48,674 nt of DNA from JAIVHA01 sp965367295 (GCA_965367295.1 CBDUHN010000025.1:1-48674); one strand, 5' to 3'; counted from the stretch's first letter, positions 8,468-18,587 are shown. Program-made: numbers and translations. Notes: generated from the letters alone by a model not told the origin.

Positions 8468-9697
8468 TGCATCCAGCATATGCGAAACCAGTCCATCGGC
8501 CAGCTTGGGCTCGAACCAGGTGGACTTGGGCGGCATTACCTCGTTGGCATCCGCCACCGACATCAGGTCCTCCATGGTGGTGGGAAACAGGGAAAATGCC
8601 ACCGCCATCTCACCGCTGTTCACCCGCTTTTCCAGTTCCCCGAGGCCGCGCATGCCGCCAACGAAATCGATGCGCTTGTCGCGACGCTGATCGGTGATAC
8701 CGAGGATCGGTGCGACCAGGTTGTCGGACAGCAGGCTCACATCCAGCTTCGCCACCGGGTCCGACGGAATGCGTTCGGGATGAATCCGCAGCTGATACCA
8801 CTGCCCCGCCAGGTACATGCCGAACTCGCCGTGCTCGCGGGGATGCACCGGGCCATCGGCAGCCATGAGATCGAATCGCTCCGCCACTTTGGGGATGAAC
8901 TGTTCTGGACTCATGCCGTTCAGATCGGTGATGACGCGGTTATAGTCAAGGATCTTCATCTGGTTATGAGGGAAGATCACCGACAGGAAATAATCCTGCG
9001 GACCATCAACGGGCGCCTGGCCCTTGCGCGCGGCGGATACCCGCGAGGCGGAAGCGGAACGATGATGGCCATCGGCGATATAGAGGGCCGGCATGGCCTC
9101 GAAGGCGGCCGATAGCTTGTCGATGCTACCCTGGTCACGCATCACCCACAGCTCGTGGCGAATACCATCATCGGCGGTCACATCGATCGCAGGCGCATCG
9201 CCGGTCACCGAGGCGATCAGTGCATCCACCTCCGGCTGTGCGCGATAGGCCAGCAGCACCGGGCCGGTCTGGGCATTGAGGGCCTCGATCTGGCGCACCC
9301 GGTCATCCTCTTTTTCGGGACGGGTGAACTCGTGCTTGCGGATGCGGTTGGTGTCGTAATCAGCCACCGAGGCTGCCGCCACCAGGCCGGTCTGCACATG
9401 GTCATTCCAGGTCAGGCGATAAACGTAGTAGCAGGGCGTCTCGTCACGGGCCAGCACACCCTCGGCCAGCATGTGATCGAGGTTTTCCTTCGCCTTGGCA
9501 TAAACCGCCGGATCATAGGGATTGATGTCTTCCGGCAGATCGATCTCCGGCTTGGAGATATGCAGGAAGCTCCAGGGCTTGCCGCTGGCGCGGGCCCGGG
9601 CCTCGGCGCTGTTGAGAACATCATAGGGCGGTGCGACGACATCGTCGGCGCGGCCGGCAACCGGACGCACACCGGCGAAGGGACGAATCAGGGACAT
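8465..9697 (-). CDS. DUF1015 family protein
   Basis: This 410-residue soluble protein matches the DUF1015 family, with the opening MSLIRPFAGVRP, a VAPPYDVLNSAEA motif near residue 22, SFLHISKPEIDLP, and a conserved ADGHHRSASA motif in the middle. The function is not established. The gene is widespread in bacteria and sometimes sits near serine or one-carbon genes. Here it is convergent with cbbM and about 100 bp downstream of htpX on the same strand. Nothing in the sequence ties it to RuBisCO apart from proximity, and the shared terminator separates the transcripts. Confidence 0.87.
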   Translation of the reverse strand: MSLIRPFAGVRPVAGRADDVVAPPYDVLNSAEARARASGKPWSFLHISKPEIDLPEDINPYDPAVYAKAKENLDHMLAEGVLARDETPCYYVYRLTWNDHVQTGLVAAASVADYDTNRIRKHEFTRPEKEDDRVRQIEALNAQTGPVLLAYRAQPEVDALIASVTGDAPAIDVTADDGIRHELWVMRDQGSIDKLSAAFEAMPALYIADGHHRSASASRVSAARKGQAPVDGPQDYFLSVIFPHNQMKILDYNRVITDLNGMSPEQFIPKVAERFDLMAADGPVHPREHGEFGMYLAGQWYQLRIHPERIPSDPVAKLDVSLLSDNLVAPILGITDQRRDKRIDFVGGMRGLGELEKRVNSGEMAVAFSLFPTTMEDLMSVADANEVMPPKSTWFEPKLADGLVSHMLDA

Positions 9698-9796
9698 GGC
9701 CGTTCCTTAAGAGATAGCTACATTCAGGAACGCGCATTGTACATGGCGGGTTGGCGGATCGCGACCGGGGGGGAGCCGCCAGATCCGGGATCCATA

Positions 9797-10681
9797 TCAC
9801 CGCCCACCCTGCTGCAAGGTCGCGATGCGCTCTTCCAGCGGCGGGTGGCTGGCCATCAGCTTCGCCAGTCCCTGCCCCATGCCACCGGCGATACCGAAGG
9901 CCGCCAGCTGTCCGGGCAGGTCCTCGGTTTCACGCCCCATCTGCAGGCGTTGCAGGGCCGCGATCATCTTGCCGCGGCCGGCCAGCGCCGCACCACCGGC
10001 ATCGGCACGGAATTCACGTCGGCGCGAGAACCAGGCGGCGATGATGGCCGCCAGAATACCCAGCACCAGCTCGGCGACAATACTGCCAATCCAGTAACCG
10101 GGGCCATACCCGCGCTCGATCCGGAACACCACCCGATCGATGAAATGGCCTACGATGCGCGAGAAGAAGATCACGAAGGTGTTGAGCACCCCCTGCAACA
10201 GCCCCATGGTCACCATGTCGCCGTTGGCCACGTGGCTGATCTCGTGCGCCAGCACCGCCTCCACTTCATCCGGCCGCATCTGGTCCAGCAGACCTGTACT
10301 GACCGCCACCAGGGCGGCATTGCGCTTCATGCCGGTGGCAAAGGCATTGGCTTGCGGGGAATTGAAAACCCCCACCTCGGGCATGCCGATACCGGCCTGT
10401 TCAGCCTGGCGGCGCACCGTTTCCAGCAACCAGCGTTCCTCGCTGTTACGCGGTTGCTCGATCACCTGCACCCCCATGGAACGTTTGGCCATCCACTTGG
10501 ACATGGCCAGGGAAATAAACGAGCCGGCAAAACCGATCACCGCCGCCATGAACAGCAGCCCGGTCAGATTGAGCCCGCCATCCGCCAGATAGGCCTCGAT
10601 ACCGAGCACCCGCATGGAGATGCTGAGCACCATGAGAATGGCAAAATTGGTGGCCAGAAACAGGCCCAGGCGCAGGAACAT
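9797..10681 (-). CDS. htpX: Protease HtpX, membrane zinc metalloprotease
   Basis: This 294-residue M48B peptidase takes part in quality control of inner-membrane proteins under stress. Two N-terminal membrane spans (about 4-24 and 36-58) precede the catalytic domain. The zinc motif HEISH lies at 146-150, and EFRADAGGAALAG supplies the third-ligand region. A further hydrophobic pair (around 157-175 and 190-210) matches the four-span topology of E. coli HtpX. Length is normal for the family (about 290). It is downstream of parC, separated by a REP-like repeat pair. Confidence 0.95.
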   Translation of the reverse strand: MFLRLGLFLATNFAILMVLSISMRVLGIEAYLADGGLNLTGLLFMAAVIGFAGSFISLAMSKWMAKRSMGVQVIEQPRNSEERWLLETVRRQAEQAGIGMPEVGVFNSPQANAFATGMKRNAALVAVSTGLLDQMRPDEVEAVLAHEISHVANGDMVTMGLLQGVLNTFVIFFSRIVGHFIDRVVFRIERGYGPGYWIGSIVAELVLGILAAIIAAWFSRRREFRADAGGAALAGRGKMIAALQRLQMGRETEDLPGQLAAFGIAGGMGQGLAKLMASHPPLEERIATLQQGGR

Positions 10682-10761
10682 GGATAGACTACCTCAACGG
10701 ATAAAGACGACCGTTAGATGGCGGTGAAATCACAAAGTTCAAGACCCTGCGAACACACCCC

Positions 10762-10826
10762 GTAGGTGCGAATCTGTTCGGACATCCTTATCCGCCAGGG
10801 TACCGTCCGAATAAATCCGGACCTAC
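10762..10826. repeat. REP-like inverted repeat pair, at the parC stop codon
   Basis: Two related units face each other: GTAGGTGCGAAT...TTCGGAC at 10762-10783 and GTCCGAATAAATCCGGAC plus CTAC at 10805-10826. Each is itself an imperfect palindrome. The right unit contains the TAG stop of parC (10823-10825). The same core recurs elsewhere in the window (13274, 20571, 22496, 28092, 28309, 29091, 32127), so this looks like a BIME-type doublet of a genome-wide REP family. Confidence 0.7.
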
Positions 10827-13069
10827 TCCACCTCGACCCGGTCCACACTCTGGTAACCGCGTGGCAGCTTGCTGCCGCGCTTGCCCTGCTCACCCAGGTA
10901 TTCATCGAGCTCGGATGGCTTCATGGTCTTGAATTTCCTGCCGGCATGTACCGTGAGGCTGGCTGCGGCAGGCACACACTGCATGGCCACCACGTAGTCC
11001 TCACGCGCCTTGAGTTTGGCCGAGGGCACGCCAATGATGCGGTTGCCCTTGCCACGGGCCATCTGCGGCACTCCGGCCAGTTCCGTGACCAGCAGGTGAC
11101 CGTCACGGGTGATGGCCGCAACGCGCTCACTATCCAGGTCCTGAATCCGTGACGGTGGCAGCACCTGTGCCCCGGCCGGCACACTCAACAGTGCCTTGCC
11201 GGACTTGTTGCGGCTGATCATATCGCCCAGTTTGGCCACGAAGCCGTAGCCCGCATCGCTGGCAATCAGATACCGGTCATCGGGATCGCCCGCCATGACA
11301 CCCACGAAGCTCGCACCATCGGCCGGATTCAGGCGCCCGGTCAACGGTTCTCCCTGGCCACGCGCCGAGGGCAGGCTGTGTGTCGCCAGGGCATAGACCC
11401 GGCCGGTGGAATCCAGGAACAGGGCCTGCTGGTTGCTGCGACAGCGGGCCGCCTGGAGAAAACCGTCCCCGGCCTTGTAGTTCAAGGCAGTGCCATCCAC
11501 CTCGTGTCCCTTGGCGGCCCGCACCCAGCCCTTCTCCGACAGCACCACCGTAACCGGCTCACTGGGCACCAGGGCAGTTTCATCCATGGCCGCCGCCGCG
11601 TTGCGCTCGACAATGGGCGAACGGCGCGCATCGCCGAAGGTTTCGGCATCGGCAAGCAACTCCTTGCGAATCAGGTTACGCAGTTTGGTCCGTGAACCGA
11701 GGATCTTTTCCAGCGCATCCCGTTCCTTGGCCAGTTCCTCCTGCTCACCGCGGATCTTCATTTCTTCCAGCCGCGCCAATTGGCGCAGTTTGGTGTCGAG
11801 GATGTAGTCGGTCTGCACCTCGCTGAGCTCGAAGCGCTGCATCAATACCGGCTTGGGCTCATCCTCGGTGCGTACGATGCGTATCACCTCATCGAGATTG
11901 AGAAAGGCGATCAGCAGGCCTTCCAACAGGTGCAGGCGATCCACCACCTTCCTGAGGCGGTATTCCAGCCGCCGTGTGACGGTGTTGGTACGGAACTCCA
12001 GCCATTCCTTGAGCAGCATGCGCAGGTCCTTTACCTGCGGCCGGCCATCGAGCCCGATAATATTGAGATTGATGCGGTAGCTGCGTTCCAGGTCGGTGGT
12101 GGCGAAGAGGTGCAGCATCAGGGCCTCCACATCGATACGGTTGGAGCGCGGCACGATCACCAGCCGGGTGGGATTCTCGTGATCCGACTCGTCACGCAGA
12201 TCCTCCACCATGGGCAGCTTCTTGTTCTGCATCTGGGCCGCAACCTGTTCCAGCACCTTGGCGCCGGAAACCTGGAAGGGCAATGCGGTAATGACAATGT
12301 CGCCCTCTTCCCGCTCGTAACGTGCACGCATGCGCACACTGCCGGAACCGGTGACATAGGCATTCATGAGTTCCGCGCGCGGTGTGATGATCTCGGCATC
12401 GGTGGGAAAATCCGGCCCCTGAATGTGTTCGCACAGGTCCGCTACGGTGGCCTTGGTATCGTCCAGCAGACGAATGGCCGCGCTGACCACCTCGCGCACA
12501 TTATGCGGTGGGATATCCGTGGCCATGCCCACGGCAATACCGGTGGCACCGTTCAGCAATATATTCGGCAAACGGGCCGGCAACAGCTGCGGTTCCTCCA
12601 GGGTACCGTCGAAGTTCGGTCCCCAGTCCACGGTCCCCTGCCCCAGCTCGGACAACAGCACTTCCGCATAGGCCGTCAGCCGCGCCTCGGTATAACGCAT
12701 GGCGGCAAAGGATTTCGGATCGTCCGGCGAACCCCAGTTGCCCTGGCCATCCACCAGCGGATAACGATAGGAGAAAGGCTGCGCCATGTGCACCATGGCC
12801 TCGTAGCAGGCTGAATCGCCATGGGGATGGAATTTGCCCAACACGTCACCGACGGTACGCGCCGATTTCTTGAACTTGGCGCGCGCCGACAGCCCCAGCT
12901 CGGACATGGCGTAGATGATGCGTCGCTGGACCGGCTTGAGACCATCCCCGATGTGGGGAAGGGCGCGATCGAGGATGACGTACATGGAATAGTCCAGGTA
13001 CGCCTTTTCGGTGAAGGTGCGCAGCGGCAACTGCTCGACACCCTCGTAGTTCATTTCATTCTGATCCAT
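10823..13069 (-). CDS. parC: DNA topoisomerase IV subunit A
   Basis: This is a 748-residue ParC, which with ParE decatenates daughter chromosomes. The breakage domain shows HPHGDSACYEAM and the catalytic tyrosine in AAMRYTEARL. The positions tied to quinolone resistance in E. coli (Ser80 and Glu84 equivalents in GDSACYEA) are wild type. The C-terminal third is the beta-pinwheel DNA-wrapping domain. The ATG at 13069, with an AGGT ribosome site, is preferred over a TTG at 13102. The gene is separated from parE by a gene for a double-PilZ protein. The last codon and stop lie inside a REP-like repeat. Confidence 0.97.
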   Translation of the reverse strand: MDQNEMNYEGVEQLPLRTFTEKAYLDYSMYVILDRALPHIGDGLKPVQRRIIYAMSELGLSARAKFKKSARTVGDVLGKFHPHGDSACYEAMVHMAQPFSYRYPLVDGQGNWGSPDDPKSFAAMRYTEARLTAYAEVLLSELGQGTVDWGPNFDGTLEEPQLLPARLPNILLNGATGIAVGMATDIPPHNVREVVSAAIRLLDDTKATVADLCEHIQGPDFPTDAEIITPRAELMNAYVTGSGSVRMRARYEREEGDIVITALPFQVSGAKVLEQVAAQMQNKKLPMVEDLRDESDHENPTRLVIVPRSNRIDVEALMLHLFATTDLERSYRINLNIIGLDGRPQVKDLRMLLKEWLEFRTNTVTRRLEYRLRKVVDRLHLLEGLLIAFLNLDEVIRIVRTEDEPKPVLMQRFELSEVQTDYILDTKLRQLARLEEMKIRGEQEELAKERDALEKILGSRTKLRNLIRKELLADAETFGDARRSPIVERNAAAAMDETALVPSEPVTVVLSEKGWVRAAKGHEVDGTALNYKAGDGFLQAARCRSNQQALFLDSTGRVYALATHSLPSARGQGEPLTGRLNPADGASFVGVMAGDPDDRYLIASDAGYGFVAKLGDMISRNKSGKALLSVPAGAQVLPPSRIQDLDSERVAAITRDGHLLVTELAGVPQMARGKGNRIIGVPSAKLKAREDYVVAMQCVPAAASLTVHAGRKFKTMKPSELDEYLGEQGKRGSKLPRGYQSVDRVEVE

Positions 13070-13360
13070 GAATACCTGCTCAGGAAAGGGGCTTCGTGAC
13101 AACGGATTGCGGGGATTATACGGGGGATTGGCCGGGGTGACAGGGGGCGTGAGCGGAGAATTTAGCGGTCTGGTGGCCCGGGCAAGCCCCGGAATGGGTG
13201 CTTACCCGAAAAAATCCTGTGGCCACGGATGAACAAGGATAAACACCAAAAACCTTACCTGGCTATTGGCAGCTGCGAATGAATTCGCACCTACAACAAG
13301 GAGTTGATCTTTATCCCTGGCCATTACAGTCTTTGGGCTCTTTGTGGTGAAACGGCCCAA
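13070..13360. other. Noncoding gap with dispersed repeats
   Basis: No gene is seen between parC and the double-PilZ gene. The stretch holds three blocks that recur, in the same order, at 28046-28367: CCACGGATGAACA at 13223, the palindromic core TGCGAATGAATTCGCA at 13274, and CTTTGTGGTGAAA near 13340. This suggests a decayed composite repeat. The parC promoter must lie here as well, but I cannot point to a clear one. Confidence 0.6.
13274..13294. repeat. REP-like palindromic repeat
   Basis: TGCGAATGAATTCGCACC followed by TAC is identical to the copy at 28309-28329 and has the palindrome TGCGAAT/ATTCGCA. It sits between parC and the PilZ gene. Confidence 0.75.
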
Positions 13361-15880
13361 TCACTGGCGGGCGCGGACGATATCCGCGGTAATATCGATC
13401 AGTTCACCATAGCCCATCACCGAGCGTAGCTGTTCACTGAGTTTCAGGCCACGGTGCCGTGACTGGGTCATCACCGGTTCCAGCAGCTTATCAAACGCCT
13501 TGGCGGGCATGTCCTGGGTGAAGGTAGCGACAATTTTCATGAAGCGGTATTCCTCGTGCTCCATCGCCTTGCGAATATAGGCCTCGCGGGCGGCATCACT
13601 GCCCAGTTCCAGCTCCGATGACCAACGCAGTACCCAGTCATCGTTTTCCTCGTCCTGCTCCTTGTAACAGTACATCTCCAGCTCGCACTGCGGCGCCCGC
13701 CCCGCTTCGCCGCCCGACTGGCGCCGGATGCTGGTGATGGCATCACGCAGGGCCAGGATCAGCCGCGGATCGCCAACGGGATAGAATTCATATTCACCAT
13801 CTGGAGCCTGAAAAAACTGCGCCAGGCGATTGGAAGTACGCGGCACCGCCACCCGTTGCACCACCGTGACACCCACCTCGTTCAAGCCGATAAAAAACGG
13901 CAGCGAACCCATATTCATCGCCACCAGCCCCTCATAAATGCGCGAGGCCGTGGCATTCCAGATGTCACCGGCGTCGATACTGAGTTTCTGTTGATTCTTG
14001 GCAATCAGTTCGACGAAGAACTTGCTCAGCCCCTCCTGGGAGCGGCCGATGATGCGCTCCAGCATCACCAGTTGCTGCCGGTCATCGGTCTTGACTACCC
14101 GGTAGGGAATGTCCATCAGGTTGGTGCCGGACTTTTTCTTCTGCAGGTTCACCAGGCCGATGCGCAGTTCCTGGCCGACTTCCAGCTGTGACGATGCGGC
14201 CAGTCGCACACTCATGCCGCGTGTGGAGATGTCGCGGGTGGTACCACTGATTTCCTGTTTGCCGGACACCATGTTGACCGCCGTCTCCACCAGGTAGCGA
14301 TCTTCACGGCGGCACTCCACATAACCGAAGCGCACCAGTTCCGCTGCCTTCACTCCATCCAGCACATCCCCGGCCCTGGCAGCTGTGCCGGGTTCGATGC
14401 AACGGCCACCGACCCAGCAGGACAGGCCTTGCGGGTCCGCCGGCTGCTCCATGAGACCCTGCAGTTGCAGGCCTTCACGCACCTGCTGGGTAACATCCAC
14501 CAGGGTACCGGTGAACAGCAGTTCCTTGAGACGGTTACGCAACCCGAGCGCATCCTCCGCGGACTTGTAGGACAGGCGCTCCAGAAAATAGTCTGTCTTG
14601 CGTTCATCGAGCCGCTGCGCCAGGCCGTTTTCCACCTGCACACGCACGACCATGTGTTCCTGAAACCCCATGGCATAGCGCAGCATACGGCTGAAATCCG
14701 CTACGGATTCAAATTCGCAATCCGCCGCTGAATGGATGTGGAAATGCTCGTCGTCGACCTTGTCGCGATACAGGGCCAGCAGCATGGTGCCTTCGCTACG
14801 CATCGCCTCCAGCCGGGCCGGCAACTGCAGGCAGCGAAAATCATAGCCATCCGCTCCACCACTGAAGAATTGCATCATGGGCTGGTTACCCTTGGTGAGT
14901 GCCACCGCGGATAACACCAGCTGCTCCTTGCGCTGGCTCACAAAGAAGGGAATGTGGGTCAGGTTCTCGGTATAGGCTCGTTCGTAGTAAAGCGTATTGG
15001 CGGAGATATAGTCGTCTTCCACGTCCAGCTTGTACTTGCGCTGGTAGCGCTCCACCAGGCTGGAGATCAGCCGGGTAAAACTGGCCGGGGCATCACGATC
15101 GAGCCGACGCAGCCCCAGGATGGTTTCCGATTCCCGGCGGGTCAGTGCAGCGATGCTGTAACGCACCCCCTTGATCTCGGCACCGCCGGCCTGTGCCTCC
15201 AGACCGACAAAATGCGCCTGCACTTCCTGGCCATCACTGAACGGACAGGGCCCTTTCACGATAACCTGCACACCCCCGATGGAGATATCGCGGGTGGTCG
15301 CGCGCACGGCCCCGGCCTTGCCGATCAACTGCACGCCGGTGGCGTACTGCAGCCGACCTTCCTGGCGCTGGCGAAAATAGCCGAAGGGCACCACTTCCGG
15401 GTTATAGAACGTGATCGTGGTCTGCGCCAGCCTGCCTTCCGGCCCCGCTTCATTACGGTCATCCTGCTCATAGCGCTGCTGGCGCCGTTCCTGGCTTTCA
15501 CGCTTGGCGCGTGCCTCGGCCTCCTGCGCCTCACGCATGGCCTGAATGGTATGGGCACCGAAGATGATGGCCTCGAAGGTACCGACGGTATACAACCCGT
15601 GGTTTTCCTCCAGCCCCTTCTGGAACATGGCGTAGGAGATATCATCGAGGAAATGTACGCGGTCATTGAATACATAGCGCCGGCATTCGCCGAGCACCTT
15701 GCCGCGCATATCGAGGGTCTGGAAACAGGGGCGCGTAAGCCGGGTTTCCTCCATCTTCTTGAGGAAGCGCCCGGTGTCGGAATTTTCCACGACGATTTCG
15801 GTTACGAGTTCCTTATCGCCGGACCGGCCATCCACACGCTTGTAGTGGTGGACCCGGATTTCTTGTTGTATTTCGCTCAT
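13361..15880 (-). CDS. Double PilZ-domain protein
   Basis: This 839-residue soluble protein has two PilZ domains, each with both c-di-GMP motifs. In the first they are R172-QEG-R176 and D198-ISIG-G203. In the second, around residues 520-555, they are R-RED-R and D-ISTR-G. A charged, probably coiled-coil stretch (about 117-142, rich in E, R and Q) lies before the first domain. The regions after each PilZ domain look related to one another (NTLYYERAYTENLTHIPFF versus IWNATASRIYEGLVAMN), hinting at internal duplication of a larger module. Function is unknown; a c-di-GMP effector is inferred. It lies between parE and parC on the same strand. Confidence 0.85.
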   Translation of the reverse strand: MSEIQQEIRVHHYKRVDGRSGDKELVTEIVVENSDTGRFLKKMEETRLTRPCFQTLDMRGKVLGECRRYVFNDRVHFLDDISYAMFQKGLEENHGLYTVGTFEAIIFGAHTIQAMREAQEAEARAKRESQERRQQRYEQDDRNEAGPEGRLAQTTITFYNPEVVPFGYFRQRQEGRLQYATGVQLIGKAGAVRATTRDISIGGVQVIVKGPCPFSDGQEVQAHFVGLEAQAGGAEIKGVRYSIAALTRRESETILGLRRLDRDAPASFTRLISSLVERYQRKYKLDVEDDYISANTLYYERAYTENLTHIPFFVSQRKEQLVLSAVALTKGNQPMMQFFSGGADGYDFRCLQLPARLEAMRSEGTMLLALYRDKVDDEHFHIHSAADCEFESVADFSRMLRYAMGFQEHMVVRVQVENGLAQRLDERKTDYFLERLSYKSAEDALGLRNRLKELLFTGTLVDVTQQVREGLQLQGLMEQPADPQGLSCWVGGRCIEPGTAARAGDVLDGVKAAELVRFGYVECRREDRYLVETAVNMVSGKQEISGTTRDISTRGMSVRLAASSQLEVGQELRIGLVNLQKKKSGTNLMDIPYRVVKTDDRQQLVMLERIIGRSQEGLSKFFVELIAKNQQKLSIDAGDIWNATASRIYEGLVAMNMGSLPFFIGLNEVGVTVVQRVAVPRTSNRLAQFFQAPDGEYEFYPVGDPRLILALRDAITSIRRQSGGEAGRAPQCELEMYCYKEQDEENDDWVLRWSSELELGSDAAREAYIRKAMEHEEYRFMKIVATFTQDMPAKAFDKLLEPVMTQSRHRGLKLSEQLRSVMGYGELIDITADIVRARQ

Positions 15881-16004
15881 GGCGGGATGTCAGCCTGGAT
15901 TCCCTGTCGCCAGCGGCGGGTTGGACTCCCTTCAAACCCGGCAGATGGTCCCTTTCAAATCATAAAGTTAAACAGCCTCACGCCCCGTTATCCCGGGTCC
16001 GCCA

Positions 16005-17891
16005 TCAGGTATCGGCCAGATCCCCCTTTTTCTCCAGCCAGACCCGGCGATCAGCGGCGCGACGCTTGGCCAGGAGCAGATCCAGCACCTGGTGACTGTC
16101 GTCCCCCGCATCGATGGTGAGCTGCACCAGGCGCCGGGTTTCCGGGGCGATGGTGGTCTCGCGCAGCTGCAGCGGGTTCATCTCGCCCAGGCCTTTGAAG
16201 CGCTGCACGCTGACCTTGCCCTTGACCTTTTCCGCGCTGATGCGATCCAGGACACCCTGTTTCTCGGCATCATCGAGGGCGTAGAACACCGACTTGCCGG
16301 CATCGATGCGATACAGCGGCGGCATGGCCACATAGACATGGCCCGCCTGCACCAGGGGCAGGAAATGGCGCAGGAACAGGGCACACAGCAGGGTCGCGAT
16401 ATGGGCACCGTCGGAATCGGCATCGGCAAGAATGCAGACCTTGCCGTAGCGCAGTCCTTCGAGCTTGTCGGAACCGGGTTCCACGCCGATGGCCACGGAG
16501 ATATCGTGCACCTCCTGGGAACCCAGCACCTCGGCGGAATCCACCTCCCAGGTATTCAGGATCTTGCCACGCAGCGGCATGATGGCCTGGTATTCGCGGT
16601 CACGGGCCTGCTTGGCCGAACCGCCGGCGGAGTCCCCTTCCACCAGGAACAGTTCGCCCCGGGTCGGGTCGGTGCTGGAACAATCGGCCAGCTTGCCGGG
16701 CAGCGCCGGTCCGCTGGTGATCTTCTTGCGCACCACCTTCTTGCCGGCCCGCAGCCGGTTCTGCGCGCTCTGGATGGCCAGCGCGGCGATCTTCTCACCC
16801 GCATCGGTATGCTGGTTGAGCCACAGGCCAAAGGCATCCTTGACGATGCCGGACACGAAGGGCGCACATTCGCGTGACGACAGGCGTTCCTTGGTCTGGC
16901 CACTGAACTGCGGATCCTCCAGCTTCACGGACAGGATATAGGCACAGCGATCCCAGACATCCTCGGGGGCGATCTTCACGCCACGCGGCAGCAGGTTGCG
17001 GAATTCACAGAACTCGCGCACCGCCTCGGTCAGCCCCATGCGCAGGCCGTTCACATGGGTGCCGCCCTGGGCCGTGGGGATCAGGTTCACGTAGCTTTCC
17101 GCCACCCCCTCGCCACCGGAAGGCAGCCACACCAGCGCCCATTCGGCCGCCTCGTGGGCACTCTGCAGGGTGCCGATAAAAGGCGATTCCGGCAGCCGCT
17201 CGGCACCGTGCAATGCTTCGAGCAGGTAATCCTGCAGACCATCCTGGTAGCACCACTCCTCGCGTTCGTCACTGCGCTCATCAAAAAGTTTGACCGTCAG
17301 CCCCGGACACAGCACCGCCTTGGCGCGCAACACATGGCGCAGGCTGGGCAGGGAAAATTTCGGGCTATCGAAATACTGCGCGTCGGGCCAGAAACGCACC
17401 CGGGTACCGGTATTCTGCTTGCCGACCTTGCCCACCTCTTCGAGGTCCGAGGACTTATGGCCATGCTGGAAGGCGATGTTGTATTCCGCACCGCCGCGTC
17501 GCACCCATACCTCCAGGTTTTTCGACAGGGCATTCACCACCGATACCCCGACACCGTGCAGGCCACCGGAATACTGGTAGTTCTTGTTGGAAAACTTGCC
17601 GCCGGCATGCAGCTTGGTGAGGATCACCTCGACCCCGCTGATGCCCTGTTCGGGATGGATGTCCACGGGCATGCCGCGACCATCATCGCGCACCTCCAGC
17701 GAGCCGTCCTTGTAGACGGTGACCTCGATGGTCTTGGCGTAACCGGCCATGGCCTCATCGACACTGTTGTCGATGACTTCCTGGGCCAAGTGATTGGGGC
17801 GCGTGGTGTCGGTGTACATGCCCGGGCGCTTGCGCACCGGGTCGAGACCACTCAATACCTCGATGGAGGCAGCGTCGTAGGCGTTACTCAT
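16005..17891 (-). CDS. parE: DNA topoisomerase IV subunit B
   Basis: This is a 628-residue ParE, the ATPase half of topoisomerase IV. The GHKL ATP site shows EVIDNSVDEAMAG and DDGRGMPVDIHPEQGISG, followed by YSGGLHGVGVSVVNALS. The Toprim domain shows EGDSAGGSAKQARDR and DADSDGAHIATLL. Length matches E. coli ParE (630). The gene starts 39 bp after the CNP1-like gene and may be cotranscribed with it. The downstream double-PilZ gene follows after 124 bp. Confidence 0.97.
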   Translation of the reverse strand: MSNAYDAASIEVLSGLDPVRKRPGMYTDTTRPNHLAQEVIDNSVDEAMAGYAKTIEVTVYKDGSLEVRDDGRGMPVDIHPEQGISGVEVILTKLHAGGKFSNKNYQYSGGLHGVGVSVVNALSKNLEVWVRRGGAEYNIAFQHGHKSSDLEEVGKVGKQNTGTRVRFWPDAQYFDSPKFSLPSLRHVLRAKAVLCPGLTVKLFDERSDEREEWCYQDGLQDYLLEALHGAERLPESPFIGTLQSAHEAAEWALVWLPSGGEGVAESYVNLIPTAQGGTHVNGLRMGLTEAVREFCEFRNLLPRGVKIAPEDVWDRCAYILSVKLEDPQFSGQTKERLSSRECAPFVSGIVKDAFGLWLNQHTDAGEKIAALAIQSAQNRLRAGKKVVRKKITSGPALPGKLADCSSTDPTRGELFLVEGDSAGGSAKQARDREYQAIMPLRGKILNTWEVDSAEVLGSQEVHDISVAIGVEPGSDKLEGLRYGKVCILADADSDGAHIATLLCALFLRHFLPLVQAGHVYVAMPPLYRIDAGKSVFYALDDAEKQGVLDRISAEKVKGKVSVQRFKGLGEMNPLQLRETTIAPETRRLVQLTIDAGDDSHQVLDLLLAKRRAADRRVWLEKKGDLADT

Positions 17892-17930
17892 AGGGCAGTA
17901 TCAGATAATCCGTAGAGGATTCACGGGGAA

Positions 17931-18464
17931 TCAGTAATAGTTGTCCTGGTGTGGTTCGTTGCGTCGAATCTCCACCAGCACATCGCGTGGCTCTCGGGCG
18001 CGCTTGTCGACATCACATAAAAAACGGCGCTCCAGCGCCCTGCGATAGCGGTCGGATCCCAGTTCGGTAATGGCCTTCCACCGCGAATCCCGCATCGGCT
18101 CGAAACTGCCGTTCACTCCTATCGCATAGGTGCGGTATTCACCATCAGCGCAGTGGATGCCTTCATAGAACACATTGCGCACCCCGCTGGCGGATTCCAG
18201 CACCACGGTATATCGGGATACGCGATCCTCCCCGAGCTGCAGTGCTGCGCGGTCCAGCAAGACCCGGAAGGGGAAGGCAGTGAGCTGGACCGGAACCTCG
18301 ATGAGGTCCTGGTCACGGGGATAGGCCGGTACGGTCACGTTCTGCTCCTCCCAGCGCTCGCCCTGCTTGTATTCAAACTGGGGGTATTCGTCCGCTGCCT
18401 GCGCCATGCCGGCCAGCAGGCCAGCGAGAAAGAGAAGAGAGAATAAGGATCGGATCGGGTTCAC
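17931..18464 (-). CDS. CNP1-like exported protein
   Basis: This 177-residue protein has a signal peptide (about 1-23: MNPIRSLFSLLFLAGLLAGMAQA, cleaved near AQA-ADE). The mature part resembles the CNP1 family (WEEQNVTVPAYPRDQDLIEVPV, then FEPMRDSRWKAI), which is periplasmic and of unknown function in beta- and gammaproteobacteria. It lies directly upstream of parE on the same strand, 39 bp away. The family match is from memory of the motif pattern and is reasonably firm. Confidence 0.8.
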   Translation of the reverse strand: MNPIRSLFSLLFLAGLLAGMAQAADEYPQFEYKQGERWEEQNVTVPAYPRDQDLIEVPVQLTAFPFRVLLDRAALQLGEDRVSRYTVVLESASGVRNVFYEGIHCADGEYRTYAIGVNGSFEPMRDSRWKAITELGSDRYRRALERRFLCDVDKRAREPRDVLVEIRRNEPHQDNYY

Positions 18465-18587
18465 GCGTTACTCATGCCAGCGGTAAAAACCGCGACAGTG
18501 TACCGCGACGGCCGTCCCGAAGTGAACCATTGTCGCAGCGGGGAGAAGGGGAGTTTGGTTTCCCGCCCAGCAATGGCCATCCTCGAA

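Noticed and set aside
8465..9697. DUF1015 protein as part of the RuBisCO unit
   Set aside because: It is on the opposite strand and cut off by a bidirectional terminator; there is no sign of shared regulation.
10823..13069. Quinolone-resistance changes in parC
   Set aside because: The Ser80 and Glu84 equivalents are wild type in the GDSACYEA motif.
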